The notes under the pieces were generated by a model that saw only the letters and a program-made list of their open reading frames with translations, searched no databases and was not told where the DNA came from. From Candidatus Ventrousia excrementavium (GTDB lineage: Bacteria; Bacillota; Clostridia; Oscillospirales; Butyricicoccaceae), in contig DVMR01000043.1 of the NCBI GenBank assembly GCA_018714845.1, positions 1 to 35,654 on the forward strand: a stretch of 35,654 nucleotides of DNA, in the 5' to 3' direction. The position numbers were made by a program, and so were the translations under genes. Of the stretch, positions 17,501 to 25,202 are shown piece after piece. Every line of letters starts with the position of its first letter. The first letter of the stretch is position 1.

Positions 17501-19069
17501 ATGAAAAAACTCGCATTGTTCCTGGCACTGTGCATGGTTTTCACCCTGGCGCTGGCCGGCTGTAATCAGGCGACCGATCCGGGCTCTGAAGACCAGACAC
17601 AGGACGACACCACCAACCAGTCAAACACAGATGACACTACACAGACCGGCGACACGCGTACTGACTTGCATCTGTCGCTGGCCGAAGTGCCCAGCGTGCT
17701 TGATCCGCACTACGCCAACCTGATTGTCGAGCAGGGTATTATCGCACAGATCTACGAAACCCTAGTCTTCATTGAGGATGACGGCACCGAGACTCCCTTG
17801 CTGGCCACCGACTACACCGTCAGCGACGACGGGCTGGTCTACACCTTTAACCTTCGCCAGGGCGTACTGTTCCACAACGGTGAAGAGCTCAAGGCCAGCG
17901 ACGTTGTCTTTACCATCAATCGCTGCAAAGAATCGGCCCGCATGTACTCGTATGTCGAACCCATTGAATCGGTCGAAGCTCTGGACGATTATACCGTCGC
18001 CATCACGCTCAGCTATGAATATGCACCCTTCATCCAGTATGTCGGTTCACTGCCCATTGTCAATGAAAAGTTTGTCACAGAGGTCGGCGACGACGCCTTT
18101 GCCACCCAGACCTGCGGCACCGGCCCGTATATGCTTTCCGACTTCCAGCAGGCGCTGAGCGTCGCCGTCACCGCCTACCCCGATTACTGGCAGGGCGAGG
18201 CTTCCATCAAGGATATTGACTGGAAGATTATCACTGATACCTCCACATCTCTTGTTGCCTTTGAAGCCGGCGAGCTCGACTATATCAGTGTCCCGTCTGC
18301 CAACTGGCTGGACATCGAGGCCAGCGGCCTGTACAATACCGAGCTTCTGGAGACCGCCCACACTACCTATCTTATCCTCAATCACGAGATCGAACCCTTT
18401 AACGACAAATTGGTCCGTCAGGCTATGAGCCTTGCCATTAACCGCGATGACATGTGCCTGATGGGCATGGACGGTTTGGCCACGCCGGCTCTGACTATGG
18501 CCCGTCCGAACCAGGTGTTCGGCGCCACTGAGGACTGCACGACCTTTGAATATGACCCCGAGGCTGCTAAGGAGCTGCTGGCTCAGGCCGGCTATCCTGA
18601 CGGCTTCAATGCCGGCAGCATTAAAACCTTATCCAGTTATTTCCAGAAGGTTGCACAGGTTGCACAGTCCAACCTCTCGGCCATCGGCATCCAGTGCGAA
18701 ATAGAGCTGGCGGAATCGTCTTCCTATACGACAGACTGCGTCAACGGCAACTTCGGCATTGCCGTCATGGGCGTCCAGCTGGGCAACGACTACGCCATGT
18801 TTGACCAGATTTACGCCTCTCAGTTTATCGACAACCTCAACCTGGCTCGCTACAATAACCCCGAGGTTGATGAGCTGTTTGCGCAGGGTGTCGCCACCGT
18901 CGACAGACAGGAGCGGCAGGACATTTATGCTCAGGTCATTGAGATTGTTCAGGAGGACGCGGTGTATATCCCCATCTTCTTCCGCCAGAATCCTGTTGCC
19001 TACAACAAGGACCTGACTGCTGAGTTCCATTTGTCTACCACGCTTTATTACGAGTGGAGCTGGAACTAA
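17501..19069 (+). CDS. Peptide ABC transporter substrate-binding lipoprotein
   Basis: This is a family 5 extracellular solute-binding protein (OppA/DppA type), 522 residues, probably binding peptides; the ligand is not determinable. The signal peptide ends LALAGCN, a standard lipobox, followed by a Thr/Asp-rich linker. ETPLLATDYTVSDDGLVYTF and GTGPYMLSDF are family blocks. ATG at 17501 has GGGAGG seven bases upstream. It is a tandem paralogue of the frameshifted gene before it, each with its own promoter and terminator. No cognate permease or ATPase is in the window, so it must work with components encoded elsewhere. Confidence 0.92.
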   Translation: MKKLALFLALCMVFTLALAGCNQATDPGSEDQTQDDTTNQSNTDDTTQTGDTRTDLHLSLAEVPSVLDPHYANLIVEQGIIAQIYETLVFIEDDGTETPLLATDYTVSDDGLVYTFNLRQGVLFHNGEELKASDVVFTINRCKESARMYSYVEPIESVEALDDYTVAITLSYEYAPFIQYVGSLPIVNEKFVTEVGDDAFATQTCGTGPYMLSDFQQALSVAVTAYPDYWQGEASIKDIDWKIITDTSTSLVAFEAGELDYISVPSANWLDIEASGLYNTELLETAHTTYLILNHEIEPFNDKLVRQAMSLAINRDDMCLMGMDGLATPALTMARPNQVFGATEDCTTFEYDPEAAKELLAQAGYPDGFNAGSIKTLSSYFQKVAQVAQSNLSAIGIQCEIELAESSSYTTDCVNGNFGIAVMGVQLGNDYAMFDQIYASQFIDNLNLARYNNPEVDELFAQGVATVDRQERQDIYAQVIEIVQEDAVYIPIFFRQNPVAYNKDLTAEFHLSTTLYYEWSWN

Positions 19070-19082
19070 GCCCTGATACTTT

Positions 19083-19109
19083 AAAGGCCGCCCTGCGGGG
19101 CGGCCTTTT
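19083..19109 (+). terminator. Intrinsic terminator
   Basis: AAAGGCCGCCC and GGGCGGCCTTT form an 11-bp stem around TGCG with TTTT at the end. It closes the second binding-protein gene. Confidence 0.87.
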
Positions 19110-19118
19110 CCTGTCTGT

Positions 19119-19144
19119 AAAAATGCCGCTCCCGCAGGAGCGGC
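19119..19144 (-). terminator. Intrinsic terminator after threonine aldolase
   Basis: GCCGCTCC (19125-19132) pairs with GGAGCGGC (19137-19144); on the minus strand the stem is followed by ATTTTTAC. Confidence 0.85.
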
Positions 19145-19151
19145 AGATGTA

Positions 19152-20174
19152 TTATTTCAAAATGGATGCCAGCGCATCGACGGCGCTGTCTACGTCCTGA
19201 CGGGTGACGTCGTTATTGGTCAGCCAGCGGAACCGGCCGTTTTCGGCCGGGCTGATCTTAAAGCCCTTTTTGAGCATTTTGGCAGGAATGGCGTCCAGCT
19301 CTTTCTGCGGGCGGTCGATATGGAAAAACACCATGTTAATCTCAGGCCGACGGTCGAGTGTCACACCGTCAAGGCCGGCCAGGCGGTCAGCCAGGTGTGC
19401 GGCGTTTTCGTGGTCAATGTGCAGGCGGGCCGGCATGTCACGAATGGCGATGATGCCCGCGGCAGCCAAAAATCCGGCCTGCCGCATTCCGCCGCCCAGC
19501 ATTTTGCGGTACTTGCGGGCGCGCTCGATAACGTCACGCGGGCCGGCCAGCATGGACCCCACCGGTGCGCACAGGCCCTTGGACAGGCAGCACATGACGG
19601 TGTCGCAGCTTTTGGTCAGCTCTTTGACGTCCACTCCCTGCGCCGCTGCGGCATTGAACAGGCGCGCGCCGTCGATATGCACAGGAATCTTGTGCTTTTT
19701 GGCCATCTGATAAATCTCGGCCATGAGCGCAGCGGACACGACGCGTCCGTTGGCCAGCGCATTTTCCAGGCAGATGAGCGCTGTCTGCGGCTCGTGGATG
19801 TCATCCGGGCGGATGGCCGCTTCAATACTTTGGACATCAGGCATACCGTCCTCAAAGTACAGCATCCGCAGGTTGGCGCCTGACAACACGGCGGCGCCGC
19901 CGACCTCATGCTCAAAGATATGGCAGTTCGCGCTGACGATGACTTCGTCGCCCCGGCGCGTCTGCGCCATCAAAGCCAGCTGATTGCCCATTGTACCCGA
20001 CGTGACAAACAGCGCCGCTTCCTTCCCCAGAATCTTCGCGGCCAGTTTTTCCAGTTCGTTAACCGTCGGGTCGTCGCGATAGACGTCATCGCCTACCTCA
20101 GCCACCAGCATGGCATCGCGCATGGCCTGTGTCTGCTGCGTCACAGTGTCGCTGCGCAAATCAATGATTTTCAT
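19152..20174 (-). CDS. ltaE: Low-specificity L-threonine aldolase
   Basis: This PLP enzyme cleaves L-threonine or allo-threonine to glycine and acetaldehyde. It has 340 residues. IDLRSDTVTQQTQAMRDAM is the diagnostic N-terminus, NCHIFEHE carries the ring-stacking histidine (H85), HIDGARLFNAA the cofactor aspartate and arginine, and LSKGLCAPVGSML the Schiff-base lysine (K199). GAGGAGA precedes the ATG. It is a single-gene unit with its own promoter and terminator. Confidence 0.94.
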   Translation of the reverse strand: MKIIDLRSDTVTQQTQAMRDAMLVAEVGDDVYRDDPTVNELEKLAAKILGKEAALFVTSGTMGNQLALMAQTRRGDEVIVSANCHIFEHEVGGAAVLSGANLRMLYFEDGMPDVQSIEAAIRPDDIHEPQTALICLENALANGRVVSAALMAEIYQMAKKHKIPVHIDGARLFNAAAAQGVDVKELTKSCDTVMCCLSKGLCAPVGSMLAGPRDVIERARKYRKMLGGGMRQAGFLAAAGIIAIRDMPARLHIDHENAAHLADRLAGLDGVTLDRRPEINMVFFHIDRPQKELDAIPAKMLKKGFKISPAENGRFRWLTNNDVTRQDVDSAVDALASILK

Positions 20175-20233
20175 CGATATTCTCCTCTTTTCGCGTCATT
20201 TGCCGGTCTCGAAACACAGATATGTTATTGTTT

Positions 20234-20262
20234 ATTATACCATTCTGCGTATTTTTTGTAAA
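20234..20262 (-). promoter_or_regulatory. Sigma-A promoter for ltaE
   Basis: On the minus strand TTTACA (20257-20262), a 17-base spacer and TGG-TATAAT (20234-20239) lie about 55 bases upstream of the start. Confidence 0.85.
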
Positions 20263-20271
20263 CAAGTACGA

Positions 20272-20299
20272 TTGACAAGGGCCCCTACCGCGTTATATC
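20272..20299 (+). promoter_or_regulatory. Promoter for the chorismate mutase/ACT-like gene
   Basis: TTGACA (20272-20277) is followed after 16 bases by TATATC (20294-20299), about 50 bases upstream of the GTG start. It is back to back with the ltaE promoter. Confidence 0.7.
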
Positions 20300-20351
20300 A
20301 TTTATATACAAAGACATTGTGTCATCATCACCAAAAACGGAGGGACCCCAT

Positions 20352-21209
20352 GTGAAAGAACAGGATTTACTGCGTCAAATCATCGACGGCTGTGACGAAG
20401 CCCTGCTCGACGCCTTTCTGCGCCGCATGGACGCTGCGCTGCGCATCGCCAGTGCCCGCCTGCAGTCAGGTGAGCCCATCTGGAACCCGGATGAGGAAAA
20501 ATACATGCTCAACCGGGTGACTGCCGGTTTGTCCCCTGAGCTTTCACGCAAGGCCTATGTGCTGTGGAAGGACCTGACGCGCATGAGCCGCGGCCGCCAG
20601 TACCGTTTTTTTGTAGAGCACAATAAATCGCTTGTCTTAAACCATGAACCTGACATCGTCCCCGAACTGGGGGATGGGCCTGTTTCCTGCCCGGCGCACA
20701 TCGCGCGCACAGTTTCATCCGTTCTGGACCGCGAGGCAACAGCCTGCGCTTCAATTTCCGCAGCGCTCGATGACCTGACGTCGGGCCGCACGCCGTTTGC
20801 CGCCGTGTCCATTGACAGCCTGTACGATACCGAGTGGCTGTATACCATGATTCACAATAAGCCGGTCTATGTCAACTCCATTACACGTACGCCTAAGGGG
20901 CCGATGATCGTCCTGCTGTCCCGCCATCTGGTCAACCGGGCTGAGGTTCCCATTGTCAGCGTCGTCTTTTCCACTGCCGCCTACGAGCACGGTTCGCTGG
21001 CCCAGGCCATTTCAGTTTTGTCAGACAATCAGCTCAACATCGAGTATTTGCGGCTGAAAAAACATCCCACAGAGTCCGACCCTGACGGTCTGTTGATTTT
21101 TCTGGATTTTTACGGCAATCTGCTCGACGTCGCGACCCGCGCGTCAATCTTTCAGATGCAGTCTGAGCTTCCCTTTTTCCGTCTGTTTGGTTACCGCGAA
21201 AGTGTTTGA
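20352..21209 (+). CDS. Degenerate chorismate mutase-like/ACT domain protein
   Basis: The 285-residue protein has an AroQ-like chorismate mutase helix bundle at residues 1-90 and an ACT-like domain at about 200-262 (YEHGSLAQAISVLSDNQLNI), the ends of a P-protein (mutase/prephenate dehydratase). The dehydratase part between them is only about 100 residues and lacks recognisable motifs. By alignment from memory with E. coli mutase, R8, R25, E49 and Q83 match active-site residues, but K39 is Arg (R36), D48 is Asn (N45) and R51 is Glu (E48). It may be a sensor or regulator rather than an enzyme. GTG at 20352 was chosen for GGAGGGA just upstream. Confidence 0.7.
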   Translation: MKEQDLLRQIIDGCDEALLDAFLRRMDAALRIASARLQSGEPIWNPDEEKYMLNRVTAGLSPELSRKAYVLWKDLTRMSRGRQYRFFVEHNKSLVLNHEPDIVPELGDGPVSCPAHIARTVSSVLDREATACASISAALDDLTSGRTPFAAVSIDSLYDTEWLYTMIHNKPVYVNSITRTPKGPMIVLLSRHLVNRAEVPIVSVVFSTAAYEHGSLAQAISVLSDNQLNIEYLRLKKHPTESDPDGLLIFLDFYGNLLDVATRASIFQMQSELPFFRLFGYRESV

Positions 21210-21218
21210 TTGACCGCT

Positions 21219-21257
21219 AAAAAAGTCCCCGTTCACGCAGAAACGGGGACTTTTTTT
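21219..21257. terminator. Bidirectional terminator
   Basis: AAAAAAGTCCCCGTT (21219-21233) pairs with the inverted arm up to 21257, giving an A run on one side and TTTTTTT on the other. It separates the converging ACT-protein gene and the carboxypeptidase gene. Confidence 0.9.
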
Positions 21258-22158
21258 AATTCAGAGAGCTGAATACAGCCAAAGCGTCTTCAACATGGTG
21301 CGGAGCCGTGCGGTTGCTGCCGCCGGCGCCCGCCGTAATAAGGATATATTCCACCCCATCCTTTTCGGCCAGGCTGGCCAGGCACAGCCCTGCCTCGTCT
21401 GTATACCCGGTTTTGCCGCCCAGCAGCTGCCCGCCCGGAAAGTCGGCGCTGCCCGTTTTTTCAAACAGCGATGAACGCACTGTGATGCCGTCCGGATGCA
21501 GATTGGTCGGCCCGGTTGAATAACGGCTGCTGGTGAAGGCCGTGCGGAAATCGGGGTTTTGCAGCGCTGCCTCAAGCAGAACCGCCAGGTCCCGCGGCGT
21601 CGTATAGTGCTGCTCGTCATGCAGGCCAATGGCGTTGGTAAAATGCGTGTTCGTCATGCCGAGCTCTGCGGCCCGTTCATTCATCAGCTCAGCAAAGCTC
21701 TGCTCATCTCCGGCAACATCCTGCGCCAGAGCAAGACAGCATTCCGCCCCCGATGGCAGCAGAGCGCCATACACCAGGTCAATAACCGGCACATTTTCGC
21801 CCGCCAGATATCCGGCCTGCACAGCGTTGTACTGCCGGGGCAGCTCGACCATTTCCTCGGTAATAGTGACCGTTTTTTGCAGGTCAGGATTGTGTTCCAG
21901 CGCCAGAAGGGCGGTCATGATTTTTGTCATGGATGCCGGATAGATTCGCTCGTCGGCATTGCGCTCACGCACCACCGCACCGTCGCTGCGGCGCACAAGC
22001 AGGACATTATGACTGTACAAGATGCGCGGCAGGCCGTCGGCCGCCGGTGTGTGCGCCCAGACGACGACAGCCGCCGTCAGCAGCAGACAAACCGCCAAAG
22101 TGCATAAAATTGCGCGGCGGGCACGTTTTTTTCTCGATTTAGACGCCAATGCTTTCAC
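21256..22158 (-). CDS. D-alanyl-D-alanine carboxypeptidase (peptidase S11)
   Basis: This is a low-molecular-weight penicillin-binding protein that trims the terminal D-Ala from peptidoglycan stem peptides. An N-terminal membrane anchor (about 15-35) is followed by the catalytic domain: SMTK (S76, K79), SGA at 136-138 in place of the usual SGN, and GGKTGYT near residue 250. The annotated GTG at 22158 is directly after AAGAGG; a TTG three codons later is better spaced from that site. It follows vanS by 14 bases, so it is probably the output gene of this VanRS-like system, replacing VanY. Confidence 0.88.
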   Translation of the reverse strand: MKALASKSRKKRARRAILCTLAVCLLLTAAVVVWAHTPAADGLPRILYSHNVLLVRRSDGAVVRERNADERIYPASMTKIMTALLALEHNPDLQKTVTITEEMVELPRQYNAVQAGYLAGENVPVIDLVYGALLPSGAECCLALAQDVAGDEQSFAELMNERAAELGMTNTHFTNAIGLHDEQHYTTPRDLAVLLEAALQNPDFRTAFTSSRYSTGPTNLHPDGITVRSSLFEKTGSADFPGGQLLGGKTGYTDEAGLCLASLAEKDGVEYILITAGAGGSNRTAPHHVEDALAVFSSLN

Positions 22159-22172
22159 CCTCTTACACTATA

Positions 22173-23285
22173 TCAATGATTTTGCGGCAACGTCACTTCA
22201 AATGCCGTGACGCCATCCTCACTGCGCACTGAAATACGGCCGCCGTGCGCCTCGACAATCTCTTTGGCAATGGCCAGCCCCAGTCCGGCACCGCCTGTAT
22301 TGCTCGACCGCGCCGTGTCCAGCCGGTAAAATTTTTCAAAAATGCTGTCCAGCTTATGCTGCGGAATGGTCTTTCCCCGGTTTTCAACTGCGATACTCAC
22401 CGCATTCCCTTCCCGCCTCGCATTGATGCGGATTACAGTATCAGGGTCGCTGTACGCCGCAGCATTTTTCAGGATGTTGTTGAGCACACGCGCCAGCTTG
22501 TCCGGGTCTGCATAAACGGTCAGCCCCTCCTCACATTCCACCCGTGCGGTTTTTCCCTGCGGCGACAGCATGGGGTAAAACTCATCCGCCATTTGCGCAA
22601 GCATGTGGAACAGGTTGACGTTTTCACATTCCAGGCGAATGGTCTGAAGGTTAAAGCGGGTGATATCAAAAAACTCATCAATAAGCTGTTCCAGCCGATA
22701 GGCTTTTTCAAGCGTGACGCCGATGTAACGTGTCCTCTGCGGCGCCGGCATGTCAGGCGCCTCGTCGAGCAGGCTCAGGTATCCAATCACAGAGGTGAGC
22801 GGCGTTTTGATGTCATGCGCCAGATATACAACCAGGTCATTTTTACGCATTTCCGCCTGCTGGGCCACTTGCTGCCGGTGCTGCAGCTCGCGCCTGGCCT
22901 CGTTGAGCCGCGCCTCTAAAAAGTCAAACTCCGCCGGAAGCCGGATGGGTTCATCTCCCTCGTCCAGCAGCCGGTCGACTCCTTCAGCCATGTGTACAAA
23001 GCTGCGGCTTATCGCACGCACTACAATATACATCGCGATAATAAACAGAATAATAAAGGACACTACGGCCCACAGATTAATGTTGTTTGCAAAGAGGTAC
23101 CGATAGACATTATATGCTGTATCTCTGCTCATTCCCAACAAACGCAGAAAAAGCTGGATGATGCTGGCCATTGGCAGCACTGCGGCAATGGCCCACAAAA
23201 CACAACATGCCGCAAGCGCAATCGCCGGAGCCAGCATGAGCCGCAGCAGTATTTTCCGCCGCAGCGCTGTTGCGTCACTTTTCAA
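22173..23285 (-). CDS. vanS: VanS-like sensor histidine kinase
   Basis: This membrane kinase has two transmembrane segments (about residues 13-40 and 70-92) flanking a short external loop, a HAMP-like linker and a kinase core. NDLVVYLAHDIKTPLTSVIG holds the phosphorylated histidine and is nearly identical to what I recall of enterococcal VanS. NNILKNAAAYS is the N-box and GGAGLGLAIAKEIVEAHGG the G-box. TTG at 23285 was chosen; it overlaps the vanR end by 11 bases behind a GGGG-rich ribosome site. It likely phosphorylates the neighbouring VanR-like regulator. Confidence 0.88.
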   Translation of the reverse strand: MKSDATALRRKILLRLMLAPAIALAACCVLWAIAAVLPMASIIQLFLRLLGMSRDTAYNVYRYLFANNINLWAVVSFIILFIIAMYIVVRAISRSFVHMAEGVDRLLDEGDEPIRLPAEFDFLEARLNEARRELQHRQQVAQQAEMRKNDLVVYLAHDIKTPLTSVIGYLSLLDEAPDMPAPQRTRYIGVTLEKAYRLEQLIDEFFDITRFNLQTIRLECENVNLFHMLAQMADEFYPMLSPQGKTARVECEEGLTVYADPDKLARVLNNILKNAAAYSDPDTVIRINARREGNAVSIAVENRGKTIPQHKLDSIFEKFYRLDTARSSNTGGAGLGLAIAKEIVEAHGGRISVRSEDGVTAFEVTLPQNH

Positions 23286-23970
23286 CCTTATACCCCACTC
23301 CCCACACAGTTTTGATATACCGCGGTCTGTCGGCCGAATCACCGAGCTTTTCGCGCAGATGGCGGATATGCACCATCACGGTATTGCTGCTGCTCGTGAA
23401 ATATTTTTCTCCCCAAACAGTGCGAAAAAGCTCTTCTGTGCTGACCACCCGTCCCCGATTCTGGCATAAGACCCATAAAATCGAAAACTCAGTCGGCGTC
23501 AGCGTCAGCGGCTTTTCATTGAGAAAGCACTCGTGATTTTCACGGTTGAGCACCAGGCCTGAAATAGCAATGGTCTCGTTTTCCTCGGCCCCGCTGCGGT
23601 TGTACTGCGTCGAACGCCTCAGCTGTGCCTTGACGCGCGCCACCAGCTCGAGCGGCCGAAAAGGTTTGGTGACATAATCGTCTGCCCCCAGCGTCAGGCC
23701 GGTGATCTTATCGATCTCCTGTTCACGGGCCGTCAGCATAATGACGGGATAGGTGTATTTTTCACGAATGTGGCTGCAAATATCAAAGCCGCTGACACCG
23801 GGCAGCATGACGTCCAGAATGGCCAAATCAAGCGCGCAGTTGTCGACGACATCGAGCGCCTGTTCGGCGGTATAGCATTTGTGAACCGTATAATTTTCTG
23901 CTTTCAGATATACCTCGACCAGGTCTGCGATTTCTTTCTCATCATCTACCACCAAAATTTCGTAGGCCAT
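23275..23970 (-). CDS. vanR: VanR-like response regulator (OmpR/PhoB family)
   Basis: The 231-residue protein has a receiver domain (phospho-acceptor D53 in AILDVMLPG, lysine in YVTKPFRPLEL) and a winged-helix DNA-binding domain (LTLTPTEFSILWVL, VHIRHLREKLGD, YIKTVWGVGYKVEK). The receiver and C-terminus closely follow VanR of glycopeptide-resistance clusters. It is first in a vanR-vanS-carboxypeptidase operon; vanH, vanA/B-type ligase and vanX are not in the window, so resistance cannot be inferred. Confidence 0.9.
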   Translation of the reverse strand: MAYEILVVDDEKEIADLVEVYLKAENYTVHKCYTAEQALDVVDNCALDLAILDVMLPGVSGFDICSHIREKYTYPVIMLTAREQEIDKITGLTLGADDYVTKPFRPLELVARVKAQLRRSTQYNRSGAEENETIAISGLVLNRENHECFLNEKPLTLTPTEFSILWVLCQNRGRVVSTEELFRTVWGEKYFTSSSNTVMVHIRHLREKLGDSADRPRYIKTVWGVGYKVEK

Positions 23971-24004
23971 GCCGTTCCCCCTCAGTCCGCATTTTCCGTT
24001 TTTT

Positions 24005-24033
24005 ATTGTACCATATCGTCCCTGCGGTGTCTC
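24005..24033 (-). promoter_or_regulatory. Promoter of the vanRS-like operon
   Basis: On the minus strand GAGACA (24028-24033), a 17-base spacer and TGG-TACAAT (24005-24010) precede vanR by about 40 bases. The weak -35 overlaps the regulator repeats, as expected of an activated promoter. Confidence 0.7.
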
Positions 24034-24048
24034 TTAAGTGTTTCTTAA
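24027..24048 (-). promoter_or_regulatory. 11-bp direct repeats, candidate VanR operator
   Basis: Read on the minus strand, TTAAGAAACAC and TTAAGAGACAC stand head to tail with an exact 11-bp period and cover the -35 region. OmpR/PhoB-family regulators bind such repeats, so autoregulation by the VanR-like protein is likely. Confidence 0.65.
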
Positions 24049-24106
24049 TAATTCATAATATTCTGTAAGTATTTTGGGCCAAAATCAGTGGCATTTTATC
24101 ACCTAT

Positions 24107-24147
24107 ACAAAAGCAAGCCCCTTTCCCGTCGTTGGAAAAGGGGCTTG
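24107..24147 (-). terminator. Intrinsic terminator after the HTH gene
   Basis: CAAGCCCCTTT (24114-24124) pairs with AAAGGGGCTTG (24137-24147); on the minus strand the stem is followed by CTTTTGTAT. Confidence 0.8.
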
Positions 24148-24158
24148 TCTTGTGCCAG

Positions 24159-24401
24159 TCAGGTACCTGCCGGCTCTGTGCTGTCAGGATGTATGTTGTA
24201 CACGATTTGGTTCAGGTCCATCCCAAGCACATGGGCAATGCGCACACAGACCGCAAACGTCGCATTGGCCAGTCCACACTCTATCTGCTGGTACCAGCGG
24301 GTCGAAATACCCACCTGTTCGGCTACTTCTTCCTGTGTCCAGCCGCGAGCCTTGCGCGCCTTCCACGCTTCCAATCCAAAGTACATAGATATGTAGGTCA
24401 T
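24159..24401 (-). CDS. XRE-family helix-turn-helix regulator
   Basis: This 80-residue protein is almost wholly a Cro/C1-type helix-turn-helix: WKARKARGWTQEEVAEQVGI, then STRWYQQIECGLANATF as recognition helix and following turn. AAGGAGGGGAT gives a strong ribosome site before the ATG at 24401. It marks the left side of the accessory region. An imperfect palindrome upstream (24545-24576) could be its operator; target genes are unknown. Confidence 0.85.
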   Translation of the reverse strand: MTYISMYFGLEAWKARKARGWTQEEVAEQVGISTRWYQQIECGLANATFAVCVRIAHVLGMDLNQIVYNIHPDSTEPAGT

Positions 24402-24544
24402 ACTAATCCCCTCCTTTACATCCGAAGTATTATCAGGCAGAACCGCCGTTTTTCAGCATAAATAAAAAAATCGATGGAGAAAAGCGGCTGTTCAATTCCT
24501 GTCAGGCAAAAAATGCATACTTTAATTTTATAATAATATTGTCG

Positions 24545-24576
24545 AAAATTCCATATATATCTTTTTGTGGAATTTT
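24545..24576. promoter_or_regulatory. Inverted repeat, possible HTH operator
   Basis: Arms AAAATTCCA and TGGAATTTT are separated by 14 bases of AT-rich DNA, upstream of the HTH gene. A repressor operator is a guess from position and symmetry. Confidence 0.35.
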
Positions 24577-24709
24577 TAGGAAACAATAAGCGCAACCCCC
24601 CGGTTTGTACATCATTCAGGAATAGTTCACCTTTATCAGACACGGTTTTGAAAGTACCAGTTTGAAAATCGGCGCAGAGCTGTCTGTGATATCCTTTCCG
24701 ATGACTGTA

Positions 24710-24746
24710 ATAAAAAAACATTCCGAGCCTTGTGGCTCGGAATGTT
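24710..24746 (-). terminator. Terminator-like hairpin
   Basis: A perfect 13-bp stem (24717-24729 with 24734-24746, AACATTCCGAGCC) has loop TTGT; on the minus strand it is followed by a run of T (TTTTTTTATTAC). No intact gene lies directly upstream apart from the recombinase fragment. Confidence 0.7.
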
Positions 24747-24831
24747 TATGATAATCAAAATGTTAATCCAGGACCCACCCACAGAAATTCCGCCTGGCAC
24801 TTCTGGTGAGATGTACTGTACCTCAAAACAC

Positions 24832-24859
24832 AAAAAAAGCACCTGCTTTCAGCAGATGC
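24832..24859 (-). terminator. Terminator after the recombinase fragment
   Basis: GCATCTGCT and AGCAGGTGC (24839-24859) form a nine-pair stem with one G-T pair, then TTTTTTTG on the minus strand. It starts five bases after the recombinase stop. Confidence 0.75.
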
Positions 24860-24863
24860 CTTT

Positions 24864-25202
24864 TCATGGTGGAGACCCTGCTTCCAAATCCGAACCGTTA
24901 ATATCGTCTAAAGTTATGGTTTCCGTTCCGTCCTGATAGTTAAACGTCAAGATGATTTTGTCGTCATACACGTACACCGCATTAACAAAGCTGTCAATCA
25001 AGCGTTGCCGCTGCTCCTGCTTAGTGGTATCAATGGCGCGGAAGCGGTGTAGGAAAAACAGAACCTGCTCTTTAAAAAGGCATGGCTTCTGTAATTCCTC
25101 TTGCAAAATACTGACCGTTAACCGTTCCTTGGCTTCTTCCAGTTCTTCTAACCTCTGTTTGGTGGACGGAGTGAAAATTCCTTGCTGTATGGCGTTAAGC
25201 AT
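24864..25202 (-). pseudogene. C-terminal fragment of a large serine recombinase
   Basis: About 112 residues remain, reading MLNAIQQGIFTPSTKQRLEE through RLIDSFVNAVYVYDDKIILT and ending in SDLEAGSPP. This is the coiled-coil and C-terminal tail of large serine recombinases carried by clostridial conjugative transposons (TndX/Tn4451-like relatives). The catalytic resolvase domain and most of the zinc-ribbon domain are missing: the homologous reading stops at about 25202, where a GC-rich plus-strand gene begins. The frame stays open beyond but reads as the shadow of that gene. It is a relic of an older integrated element. Confidence 0.85.

Larger units (their letters stand above)
24402..24863. 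other. Gene-poor AT-rich interval with hairpins
   Basis: I see no convincing gene in these 460 bases. They hold a 9-bp inverted repeat (AAAATTCCA at 24545-24553 and TGGAATTTT at 24568-24576) and two terminator-like hairpins described separately. A 101-codon open frame on the minus strand at 24416-24721 has no recognisable features. Confidence 0.6.

Noticed and set aside
24416-24721. Possible 101-residue protein on the minus strand
   Set aside because: No recognisable features, no good ribosome site, and it crosses an inverted repeat and AT-rich DNA.
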